Positions 43,646 through 52,204 of a stretch of DNA of 64,000 bases are shown here, piece by piece. Each line of letters starts with the position of its first letter. Within the stretch, counting starts at the first letter, position 1. The notes below the pieces were generated by a model. The model was not told the origin of the DNA. It did not search any database and saw nothing but the letters and a program-made list of their open reading frames with translations. Location of the stretch: contig NZ_WKLH01000002.1 in NCBI RefSeq assembly GCF_010882175.1, positions 1,657,790 to 1,721,789 on the forward strand. Reading direction: 5' to 3'. Both the position numbers and the translations under genes were made by a program. This DNA comes from Mangrovibacterium lignilyticum. Lineage in GTDB: Bacteria > Bacteroidota > Bacteroidia > Bacteroidales > Prolixibacteraceae.

Positions 43646-43969
43646 ATGAAAAAGGGAGCGATCAAGGTAAGTGTTTTATATCCTTCCGGGGAAGGGAAGA
43701 CATTTGATATGATCTATTATTGCAAAAAACATGTCCCAATGGTTTCAGAACTATTGGGCAATGCTGTCATAGGAGCAACAGTCGAAGAGGGACTTGCCGG
43801 AGGTTTACCGGATTCGGAACCAACATACCATGTCATGGGAAATTTATATTTTGAATCTGTTGAAGCATATCAGAACTCATTGGGTCCGAATGCTGAAAAA
43901 ATCATGGGAGACATCCCTAATTTCACGAACATTGAACCCGTTATTCAAATTAGTCGCGTAATCATTTAA
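43646..43969 (+). CDS. EthD-domain protein
   Basis: A 107-residue single-domain protein of the EthD dimeric alpha/beta barrel family: KVSVLYPSGEGKTFDMIYYCKKHVPMV with the characteristic HxPM, and an ending NIEPVIQISRVII. The founding member supports ethyl tert-butyl ether degradation, but most homologues have no known reaction. It is cytosolic and stands alone. Confidence 0.88.
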   Translation: MKKGAIKVSVLYPSGEGKTFDMIYYCKKHVPMVSELLGNAVIGATVEEGLAGGLPDSEPTYHVMGNLYFESVEAYQNSLGPNAEKIMGDIPNFTNIEPVIQISRVII

Positions 43970-44280
43970 TACGCTTATCAACGAGCAAAACTCCCCGCCA
44001 ATGGGAACTGACGGAAAGAGCCGCTCACATCGGTTCAGAAATCATTCGCAGCGTTTCGTCCGAATTCGCTTCTCCGGCGCCGGACATGTTTTGATTTGAG
44101 CGGGAGTTTTACAATCAAAACATCTACTGGGTTGAGTTCATCATCCCCTGATTATAAAAAGTGTGTTGATTAGCAAAGAAGTAGTGATAAAGACGTAATT
44201 TTAGTTAGGCATTGCCCGGTAAAATGATCGAACCGAATTACGGTACAACTTTCTTTAGGCTTAATTTATAAACGACTCCG
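43970..44280. repeat. Noncoding spacer with dispersed repeat
   Basis: No gene. About 43985-44060 again has the CCCCGCCAATGGGAACTGACGG type element followed by CGGTTCAGAAATCATTCG, related to 35602 and 43285. The later part is AT-rich and probably carries a promoter. Confidence 0.6.
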
Positions 44281-44883
44281 ATGAAGAAAATTTTAGATTT
44301 ATTCAGAACAACACTTGTAGGGGGACTGGTTTTCCTTTTTCCAATGGTTCTCCTACTCATCATTATTCAGAAAGCGCTTAGCCTTGTCAAATTGGTTGTC
44401 GATCCGTTAGTCGCTGTCATCCCATTCGACTCTGCATTCGGTTTTCCCATGCACCGTGTTTTGGGTGTAACAATACTGGTTCTTATTTGCCTGCTTGCCG
44501 GATACCTGGCAAACTCAAAAGCAGCGAAGCAATTGTCGACCTCCCTGGAAGAAAAGATACTTTCGAAACTCCCGGGTTATACGTTCTACAAAAAGATGGG
44601 TGAAAGCATGGTCGGTCTGGAAGAAGATACCGCCCAGTCTGATGTTGTGTTTGTCAAACTGGACGATGCCAAACAATTGGCTTTTTTGATGGATAAATTA
44701 GACGATGAGCAATCAGTTGTATTTGTTCCCGATTCACCCAATCCTTTTAGCGGATCAGTGCTGTTTGTTTCAAACGACCGGATTGAAGCAACCAATCTTT
44801 CGCGGGCAATGGCCTTTAAAATATGCAAACAAATGGGGGGAGGATCGCGTGATTTGATCACACCGGCAAAAGACAAAGATTGA
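44281..44883 (+). CDS. DUF502 membrane protein
   Basis: A 200-residue protein with two membrane segments (about residues 13-35 and 60-78) and a soluble C-terminal domain, the standard DUF502 layout. Diagnostic features are GGLVFLFPMVLLL, IPGYTFYK-like LPGYTFYKKMGES, and FVPDSPNPFSGSVLFV. In plants a related family (COV) affects vascular development; bacterial function is unknown. It stands alone in the plus-strand run. Confidence 0.9.
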   Translation: MKKILDLFRTTLVGGLVFLFPMVLLLIIIQKALSLVKLVVDPLVAVIPFDSAFGFPMHRVLGVTILVLICLLAGYLANSKAAKQLSTSLEEKILSKLPGYTFYKKMGESMVGLEEDTAQSDVVFVKLDDAKQLAFLMDKLDDEQSVVFVPDSPNPFSGSVLFVSNDRIEATNLSRAMAFKICKQMGGGSRDLITPAKDKD

Positions 44884-45043
44884 CACCGCTCGCCAATCTT
44901 TCGGACCGAAAATATATGGTCAAGCGAACAGGCATATTTAAGACGAATGAGTAATTTTACAATCCTGAAGTTAGCTGCAATAAAGTATGAGGAGACCAAC
45001 TTGAAGCATTGGGGCCACGAATAAACAGCATAAGGGTTTATAC

Positions 45044-46249
45044 ATGAATCAAAAAACACCGGAGATATTAAAGGTTTACTTGCCGAATAAGCGCCAACTT
45101 TCGCTACAGGAAATATTTGAAGAGCTAAAACACATTTCGGAGATCAAAAAGTGTTCGTTTTGTGGTTGCAACAGGAACGCGTTAACGGAATTGGCTGAAT
45201 TAGCAGCAGCGAATAATGAAAAGGAGCTTGCGGCAAAGGCGTTTGAAATGGCGACGAAAATTACGAATCAGAAAAAATATGAATGCTTAGGCTGTCATCC
45301 TTGTCGTCCGGCTAACCTATCGAACCTGTTATTTGAAATGGGTGACCTTAAACCTGGTGCGAAAAGTATGATTTGTTCATCCCCCTCTTGCTCCTGCAAC
45401 ACACCGGAACCGACAAACAAATGGCCTGTTGAAAAAGGCAATTACTTTGTTGGAAATGAAAATGCCTCAATTGCGATTAATACCTTATCGAATAAGGAGC
45501 TTCCTGAAGAACTATTCAAGCTGTTGAAAGATAAAATCGCCATCGTTGGGTACTGTGAAACCGAAAATATTGGTCTGGAAAAAATAGTGAAGAACATTAT
45601 TTCCAACACAAATATCCGGACTTTAATCATTTGTGGCAGCGAAAGCGGACAGGATATGATGGATGGCCATTTCTCAGGGCAAGCGCTGCTTTCGTTGCAT
45701 AAAAATGGCATAACCGATACAAACAGGATCATTGGAGCGAAAGGCAAACGTCCGATTGTGAAAAACCTGAACAGCGAACAAGTTGAACGTTTTCAAGTGC
45801 AAATTGAGCTGATCGAACTTATTGGAAACAATTCAGCAGATGACATCATGCAATGGGTAACAATCGCTCTTTCAAACGAAAAACAGCCGTTTCCGGAACA
45901 AGCGATGAATGAGCGATCAAGCAATGAAATCGTGGCACAAAATCCACAAAAGCTACGGTTCGACAAGAAAGGGTATTTTGTGATCATTCCGGATCAGACG
46001 ACGCACAAAATATACGTTGAATATTACGCCAATTCGGGAGAACTATTGCATACAATCATCGGTGATGATGCGCCAAGCATTTATCACACAATCATTGAAA
46101 AGGAATTTATTTCAAGACTGGACCACTGTGCCTATCTCGGTAAAGAATTAACCAAAGCTGAATATTTTATAAAGTATGATATCCCATACCTACAAGACAA
46201 AGCATTAGGCGAATTAACAGCTGACGAAACAGACAACAAAAGCGAATAA
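45044..46249 (+). CDS. MtrA-like corrinoid-protein homologue with Cys-rich N-terminus
   Basis: A 401-residue cytosolic protein. Residues about 127-262 match subunit A of archaeal tetrahydromethanopterin S-methyltransferase: WPVEKGNYFVGN, YCETENIGLEKIVKNIISN, DGHFSGQALLSLHKNG and IIGAKGKRPIVKNL. H209 aligns with the KGH histidine that I recall as the cobalt ligand of MtrA. The N-terminal 125 residues hold CSFCGC (C37, C40, C42) and CLGCHPC (C81, C84, C87), possibly an Fe-S or metal site. A DUF4346-like domain forms the C-terminus. No partner methyltransferase gene is nearby. Corrinoid binding is an inference. Confidence 0.75.
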   Translation: MNQKTPEILKVYLPNKRQLSLQEIFEELKHISEIKKCSFCGCNRNALTELAELAAANNEKELAAKAFEMATKITNQKKYECLGCHPCRPANLSNLLFEMGDLKPGAKSMICSSPSCSCNTPEPTNKWPVEKGNYFVGNENASIAINTLSNKELPEELFKLLKDKIAIVGYCETENIGLEKIVKNIISNTNIRTLIICGSESGQDMMDGHFSGQALLSLHKNGITDTNRIIGAKGKRPIVKNLNSEQVERFQVQIELIELIGNNSADDIMQWVTIALSNEKQPFPEQAMNERSSNEIVAQNPQKLRFDKKGYFVIIPDQTTHKIYVEYYANSGELLHTIIGDDAPSIYHTIIEKEFISRLDHCAYLGKELTKAEYFIKYDIPYLQDKALGELTADETDNKSE

Positions 46250-46445
46250 GCCTGATTGGTTTTTGTTTGACGATTGGATGAACGGTGGGGAGTGCCGATG
46301 CTAATTTGTGATATCTGCTTTGATTGGCAAAACAAAGCAACCCGGGCTAAAAGCGGCAAACACCGTTCCGGGCCATTGGCAACCGATAAAGCATCAAAAG
46401 GCAATAAAATCTCGTAACATTGATATACACCAAAGATCGTTTGTT

Positions 46446-47822
46446 ATGAAAAATTCAGTTAAAAACCGATTCACTTCTAAACTTACAACGTCGATCTTAA
46501 GCTACTACTCCCTCCCCTGTTTCCTTTTCGCTTTTTGCTTACTGGCGCTCTCTCCCCCGGAAGTTCGGGCACAGGATGCAGTCTTAAAACATTCCTACAC
46601 CTTTGATGATGGAACGGCCAAAGACGTCGTTGGCGGAGCAAATGCGGCATTGAATGGCGGGAAGATCATCAACGGAGAGTATGTCGCTTTTTCGCAGGGA
46701 CAATTCATTTTGTTACCGGCCAGTGAAATTGCGCTTAACAGCTATCCTTCCCTCAGTCTGGAAGCTTACCTGGGAGCCGGGCACCTGAATGCTTATTTCA
46801 CCATGTTGTCTTACTTTGGAAATTCAGTTGGCCCCTTTGGGACAAACTACCTGTTTCAATCGCTTGCCAATGGCGGAAAAAGTGTTACCGGCATCTCCTG
46901 CAAGAACGACCAAACGCCCTGGGCCACTTCTTCCTATGTATTTGGCAACCTGACGAATGATGCTAGGTACCACCATGTGGTAAGCACTTTCGATAATCAT
47001 GAAATGAAGTTTTACATTGATGGTGTTTTAGTCGACCAAAACACGGTTGATGAATTCCCCAACAATGAAATTGCCAACCTCAGCAACCAGTTTGCCTATT
47101 TGTGTAAATCGGGCTATATGCAAGATCCCACCTGGTTCGGCTCTGTCGATCAGTTCAACATTTACGAAGGTGTTCTGGATGCAGCCACCATTGCTAACTC
47201 TGCAAAAAATTACCAGGCAGGTTTGAGAGAAATCCCTGCGGAAGTCAAAGAACTGCTCAGCAATGTATTGGTTAACCCGGGATTTAAACCTGAAAGCGAC
47301 TTGTCGGATGAATTTATGCAATCGTACAAGCAAGGTAAATTTGTGGTTTACCCCACCGTTATCCGGACACCCGATTCAACCGCCTTTTCCCCAAGCTCGG
47401 CAAAGGCATTTGCTGAATTACTGGCAGCTGATTTGGATTTAAATGCGGAATTCAACGAAACAGTACTCAGTCCCGGGGAATTGGAAGGTCAGGGCCAATT
47501 CGACTTCTTCAATAACGACATGAAACGATTGGCCAGTGGAATTCAGGAAGAAGGCACCAGCGCTGACTACTATGTGATCCTGGAAATTCTGTTTCCGCCC
47601 CGGCAAGATGAAACGGTAAATGTTTTCGGTATTCATATTCTTGTGTTAGACAAGGATACGGAGAATGCTTTTTCGTTTTTGCTAAATGCGCATCACGACT
47701 ACTTTGCTTACAACAGTCTGTCGGCAGCAAATGCTGACGCTGACAACCTGGAGGCATTGAAACTGAAATGTGCCCGGGTGGCTTTCGATGCTTTCAAGAA
47801 ACAGATTGAATATGCGGAATAA
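46446..47822 (+). CDS. Secreted LamG-type protein with unknown C-terminal domain
   Basis: A 458-residue protein. I chose the ATG at 46446; it begins MKNSVKNRF and a long signal peptide ending VRAQ. Residues about 45-250 form a LamG/concanavalin-like jellyroll (SYTFDDGTAKDVVGG, YHHVVSTFDNHEMKFYIDG), usual in carbohydrate or protein binding. The last 200 residues form a separate domain I do not recognise (PTVIRTPDSTAFSPSSAKAF, VNVFGIHILVLDKDT). No catalytic residues are evident. It is probably an extracellular or periplasmic binding protein. Confidence 0.78.
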   Translation: MKNSVKNRFTSKLTTSILSYYSLPCFLFAFCLLALSPPEVRAQDAVLKHSYTFDDGTAKDVVGGANAALNGGKIINGEYVAFSQGQFILLPASEIALNSYPSLSLEAYLGAGHLNAYFTMLSYFGNSVGPFGTNYLFQSLANGGKSVTGISCKNDQTPWATSSYVFGNLTNDARYHHVVSTFDNHEMKFYIDGVLVDQNTVDEFPNNEIANLSNQFAYLCKSGYMQDPTWFGSVDQFNIYEGVLDAATIANSAKNYQAGLREIPAEVKELLSNVLVNPGFKPESDLSDEFMQSYKQGKFVVYPTVIRTPDSTAFSPSSAKAFAELLAADLDLNAEFNETVLSPGELEGQGQFDFFNNDMKRLASGIQEEGTSADYYVILEILFPPRQDETVNVFGIHILVLDKDTENAFSFLLNAHHDYFAYNSLSAANADADNLEALKLKCARVAFDAFKKQIEYAE

Positions 47823-47850
47823 GGAATCGAAAGAATGTAAAAATATAAAA

Positions 47851-47907
47851 CGTCATTGCGGGCAGAGGAAGCAACAGATCGCTTCATCCTTCGTCCGCGC
47901 AATGACG
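47851..47907. repeat. Dispersed palindromic element
   Basis: Perfect 10-base inverted ends CGTCATTGCG / CGCAATGACG around GGAAGC...GATCGCTTC. It lies between convergent genes and may act as terminator. It is related to elements at 8317 and 9178. Confidence 0.8.
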
Positions 47908-47947
47908 TTTCTTATTCTTTACCCGATCATCCGACATTGAAATATTC

Positions 47948-50900
47948 CTATTTCGTTTTATCCGGTGCCTCCGGAATAGCCGGTAGTGGCTTGTATTCGG
48001 TTTTTACTTTTTCGTTGATTCGCTCAATGGCTTTATTCAACTGGGCATCGTTACCCATGTATTCCTGGTACGGATCATTATCCTGCACCATGTCGGGTTC
48101 AACGCCATGTCCTTCAATAATCCATTTACTTTCTTCGGAAGAGAAAGAGGCAAACTCGGGTTTCCGCAAATCAGCGCCATCAACAAAGGGCAACGATCCG
48201 CTGATCCCTACAACTCCACCCCAACTGCGCGTACCGATAACCGGTCCGAGCTTGTAATGTTTGAAACCATAGGGGAACAAGTCACCATCCGACGCGGAGT
48301 ATTTGTCGATCAACAGAACTTTGGGCCCTACCATCATCTTGGTTGGCACCGGCGTTGGATGTTTGTAGTTCCTGCGGGTGTTCTGCCGCTGAACTTCGCG
48401 TTGCAGACGTTCAAGAATCATTGGCGAAACATTTCCGCCGCCATTTCCGCGGTCGTCAATAATCAAGCCTTTCTTATTTAACTGCGGATAGAACAAACGG
48501 GCAAACATGTTTAAGCCTTCAGGCCCCATATCGGGAATGTGGATGTACCCCACTTCTCCGTTTGTCGCTTTGCTGACTTTCTCAATGTTGGTTTGAATCC
48601 AGTTGTAATAATACAATTCCGCTTCATCAGCAATTGGTTTCACTAATACCTTGCGTGCTCCTTCTTCGCTGGCTTTGCTGTTCAAACTGAGTTCAACTTC
48701 CTGATCGGCCTTGCCAACCAACATCGCATACAAGTCGTTGGTCGTTTTTGTGCTAATGCCGTTCACCGCCACAATGTATTCACCAACTTTGGCGTCCACA
48801 CCAACTTCGGTTAATGGCGAACGCAACTTTTTGTCCCAGTTGGCTCCCTTCAAAATCTCGTTAATTTTGAAATAGCCCGAAGCATCGGCACCAATTTTTG
48901 CGCCTAACAAACCTGTTTTAATACGCTCCGGTTTCGGGCGTTCGCCGCTCTGCACATAGGCGTGTCCAACATTCAACTCACCAATTAATTCACCAATAAG
49001 GTAAGTCAAATCATCGCGGTGGCGAACAAAGGGAACCAAGACTGAATATTTGTCGTGCATCGCTTTCCAATCCAAACCATGCATGTTCTCCACGTAAAAG
49101 AAATCGCGCATTTGTCGCCAGCTTTCATCGTAAATCTGTTTCCATTCTTTTTGGTAATCCACCCATACTTTCATGTTCGACAGATCGACTGTTTCATCCA
49201 CTTTCACCGGTCCTGAAGGCAACGGAATAACGCTATACTTACCGCCCTCACGCACAATCATTTTTTTCTTGTTGGCTGTAATTCCGTAAGTGAATTTCCC
49301 GAGCTCAGTTTCTTTCTTATCCTTCAAATCGTACATCTTGGTCTGCCGTCCGTTGCTGTATTCCGTATAGTAAACCTTGTCGTTAACCAACTGCACATTG
49401 TAATACCCCGACGCTTTTACGGGCAACGAAACGATGCGGTCTTTAAGTCCGTCGAAGTCGATTTTCACCGTTTTATCAGCCGCTTTTGCTGACTCTTTAC
49501 TGTCTTCTTTTTTATCGGCCGAGCCTTCTTCTTCCACCTTCACGGTGTCGTTTTCCAGTGCAAAAGGAGAAGTCGTCTCTTGCGACAAAATCGCTAAGTA
49601 AACGCGTGACATGTCCGAATAAGAATGATTCCATTCGGTATGGCTATACGTTGGGTTGAAGTCGCGTTCGGAAACGAAAACAATGTATTTCCCATCGGCC
49701 GAGAAATTTGGAGAACCACTGTCGTACCAGTTGTCAGTTACATCGTTAACGTCTTTGGTGTCGAGGTTATAAACTGAAACGGTCGAAAAATCATTGTCGG
49801 TCGGCTTACTGAAAACAATCCACTTGCTGTCGGGTGACCAGTTGTACGCTCTGATCTGACCGTATTCCGATTCGTACGCTGTTGTCACCTTTTTGCTTTC
49901 AACATCGACGTACTTCAGGCGCAATTTCCGATCCGCCCACATGATCTTTTTGCTGTCGGGCGACCACTCCAGGGTAAATTTATAAGTGTCAGCACCATCC
50001 GTCAGTTGAATGGCCGTGGCTCCTATTTTGGCTTCCTTCATGTACACTTCAAATTCACCGGTCTCATCCGACAGGTAGGCAATATATTTACCATCGGGCG
50101 ACCAGGTCGCTTCGCGTTCGTGTACTCCGGTTGTTTGAGTCAGGTTTTCAGTTAATCCTTTGTCGGCCGGAACACTGAACACATCACCACGCGCACTAAA
50201 CAGCATTCGTTCGGCATCAGGCGAAGCATCGACATTAAAAATTTGTTTCGAAGCGTCTTTCCATTCATTGCGGGCATACAAAAAGTCGTTGTTGATATAC
50301 ACCGGAACTTTCACCGGCGTTTTATCCGTCACATTCATTTTATAGATGTAACCACCATTCTCAAACACGATCTCGTCGCCACCAATTGATGGAAATTTCA
50401 CATCGTAGGTATCAAAATTGGTGACCTTTTCGGTTGTTCCGGTTTTCGTGTTGTACACAAAAATGTTCATCGTGCGGTCACGATCCGACAAGAAGAAAAT
50501 CTCGTCGCCCGCCCACATGGGGAAAATATCCTGCGCATCATTGTTGGTGACATTCTTTATTTCCTTCGACTTAAAATCAAAGGTCCAAACATCGTCAGCC
50601 ATTCCGCCTTTGTAATATTTCCAGGTACGGAATTCACGGAACACCCGGTTGAAAGCCAACTTTTCACCATCGGGCGAGAAGCTGCAAAAACCACCTTCAG
50701 CTAAAGGCAGTTCCGCTGAAAGTCCACCTGTTGCCGACACTTTAAAAAGCTGCCCTTTGAAGGAGTTGAAACTTTGCTTCCGCGACCGGTAAACAATCTC
50801 TTTTCCATCGGGCGACCAGGCCATCACAATGTTGTTTGGCCCCATGCGGTCCGACACCAAATCGCGATCAAGCGTTGCAGTATACGTCAACCGTTGCGGA

Positions 50901-51199
50901 GCACCACCTTCGGCAGGAATTGTAAACACTTCGGTATTGCCATCATATTGCCCTGTAAAAGCAATGGTTTTTCCATCGGGTGAAAACCTGGCAAACATTT
51001 CATAGCCAATATCGGAGGTCAGCTTTCGGGCTGTTCCGCCATCCGCCGGAACGGTGTACAAATCACCGGCATAGGTAAACACAATTTGATTGCCCATTAT
51101 CGCGGGAAACCGCAATAACCGGGCTTCCTGATCAGCGGCATGGCTCACCACCGCCATCGAAAGGAACGTGAGTAAGAAAACTAAACATCGTTTAATCAT
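47948..51199 (-). CDS. Tricorn-protease homologue (S41 peptidase)
   Basis: A 1083-residue protein with a signal peptide (MIKRCLVFLLTFLSMAVVSHA). The N-terminal two-thirds consist of beta-propeller repeats of the PD40 type (FSPDGKTIAFTG, WSPDGKEIVYRS, WSPDSKKIMWAD). A PDZ-like region (about 740-835) and an S41 domain follow, with the nucleophile Ser in YSASDGDLFPYGF near residue 967. Bacteroidota tricorn homologues degrade peptides in the periplasm, unlike the cytosolic archaeal enzyme. A Lys/Glu/Ser-rich linker near 560-580 is unusual. It stands alone. Confidence 0.94.
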   Translation of the reverse strand: MIKRCLVFLLTFLSMAVVSHAADQEARLLRFPAIMGNQIVFTYAGDLYTVPADGGTARKLTSDIGYEMFARFSPDGKTIAFTGQYDGNTEVFTIPAEGGAPQRLTYTATLDRDLVSDRMGPNNIVMAWSPDGKEIVYRSRKQSFNSFKGQLFKVSATGGLSAELPLAEGGFCSFSPDGEKLAFNRVFREFRTWKYYKGGMADDVWTFDFKSKEIKNVTNNDAQDIFPMWAGDEIFFLSDRDRTMNIFVYNTKTGTTEKVTNFDTYDVKFPSIGGDEIVFENGGYIYKMNVTDKTPVKVPVYINNDFLYARNEWKDASKQIFNVDASPDAERMLFSARGDVFSVPADKGLTENLTQTTGVHEREATWSPDGKYIAYLSDETGEFEVYMKEAKIGATAIQLTDGADTYKFTLEWSPDSKKIMWADRKLRLKYVDVESKKVTTAYESEYGQIRAYNWSPDSKWIVFSKPTDNDFSTVSVYNLDTKDVNDVTDNWYDSGSPNFSADGKYIVFVSERDFNPTYSHTEWNHSYSDMSRVYLAILSQETTSPFALENDTVKVEEEGSADKKEDSKESAKAADKTVKIDFDGLKDRIVSLPVKASGYYNVQLVNDKVYYTEYSNGRQTKMYDLKDKKETELGKFTYGITANKKKMIVREGGKYSVIPLPSGPVKVDETVDLSNMKVWVDYQKEWKQIYDESWRQMRDFFYVENMHGLDWKAMHDKYSVLVPFVRHRDDLTYLIGELIGELNVGHAYVQSGERPKPERIKTGLLGAKIGADASGYFKINEILKGANWDKKLRSPLTEVGVDAKVGEYIVAVNGISTKTTNDLYAMLVGKADQEVELSLNSKASEEGARKVLVKPIADEAELYYYNWIQTNIEKVSKATNGEVGYIHIPDMGPEGLNMFARLFYPQLNKKGLIIDDRGNGGGNVSPMILERLQREVQRQNTRRNYKHPTPVPTKMMVGPKVLLIDKYSASDGDLFPYGFKHYKLGPVIGTRSWGGVVGISGSLPFVDGADLRKPEFASFSSEESKWIIEGHGVEPDMVQDNDPYQEYMGNDAQLNKAIERINEKVKTEYKPLPAIPEAPDKTK

Positions 51200-51425
51200 A
51201 GGAATCTATTTTGTGATAATTGTTAAAATCAATTTTGACCTTCTTTAAGCTATATGTAGACAAACTGCCGATAAATTACAGTTAAGTAGCTGGAAAATCA
51301 CATTAAATGAATGCAAAGAATAAGTTTCGGGGGCGTTCTGCGCACATCTTTTGGCTGATGATTTTGCAACTTTGCCGCACATTCAATAGAATGCTAGAAG
51401 TTAATCAGAAAACAAAAGATAAACA

Positions 51426-52049
51426 ATGATTGAATTTTGGTTGATCAGACACGGAGAAACGGTGGAGAACGCGCAAGGCATTTGTCAGGGACAAACACCG
51501 GGAACCCTCAACGAAGAAGGAATTTTACAAGCCAAGGCTGTTGGTGAGTATTTAAAAGAGGAACAGTTTGACGTCGTTTATTCCAGCGATTTGCTGCGGA
51601 CGATGAAAACCACGGCAGAGATTACCAAATTTCATCCGGAGAATGAAATTATTCCCGAACCGCTGTTGCGTGAACGCTACCTGGCCGCCTGGCAAGGAAA
51701 ACCATTCCCCAAAAACTGGAAAGACTTGGACCTTCCGGAAGGAGCCGAAACCAGCGACGATTTGATTGAACGGGCCAAGAAATTCATCGCCATCCTGCAC
51801 GAAAAACACGAAGGACAAAAAGTAATGGCCATGAGCCATGGCGGTTTGATTCGGGCCTACTGGACCGTACTAAACGGCCTCAACAATTCGGAGTACTACA
51901 ACTGGGAAGCTCCGAAAAACACGTCCATCAGTCGTTTTGAATTGTATCCCGACGGAACTGTAAAAACCATTGTCCGCAACCTGGCCGACCACACGAAGCT
52001 GGTTACTGTAGAAGCCAATGGCAAAAACACGAGCGACTGGCAATTGTAA
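51426..52049 (+). CDS. Histidine phosphatase family protein
   Basis: A 207-residue phosphoglycerate-mutase-like phosphatase. The catalytic motif IRHGETVEN is at residues 7-15, with the histidine phosphorylated during catalysis. Other family features are YSSDLLRTMKTTAEI, the Glu in LRERYLAAWQG, and the second histidine in VMAMSHGGLIRAYW. It may dephosphorylate a sugar phosphate or, as with CobC, alpha-ribazole phosphate; the substrate is not determined. It has its own promoter and a strong terminator. Confidence 0.92.
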   Translation: MIEFWLIRHGETVENAQGICQGQTPGTLNEEGILQAKAVGEYLKEEQFDVVYSSDLLRTMKTTAEITKFHPENEIIPEPLLRERYLAAWQGKPFPKNWKDLDLPEGAETSDDLIERAKKFIAILHEKHEGQKVMAMSHGGLIRAYWTVLNGLNNSEYYNWEAPKNTSISRFELYPDGTVKTIVRNLADHTKLVTVEANGKNTSDWQL

Positions 52050-52080
52050 CGTATTCGTTTAAAATAGAACAGACCGATTA

Positions 52081-52119
52081 AAGGGAATGAAATTGCATGA
52101 AAATTTCATTCCCTTTTTT
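52081..52119 (+). terminator. Terminator after the phosphatase gene
   Basis: Perfect 14-base stem AAGGGAATGAAATT / AATTTCATTCCCTT followed by a T run, 31 bases after the stop. Confidence 0.9.
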
Positions 52120-52204
52120 GTAATTATTCGGGAAAGTTGGTGACCAATTAACCGACTTAAAAAACCAATATCACAACAAACCATTCACCTTTAACCCCTG
52201 ATTC

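Noticed and set aside
34675-44280. Chromosomal integron with attC sites
   Set aside because: No GTTRRRY core sites at cassette ends and no integrase gene seen; only the cassette-like layout remains.
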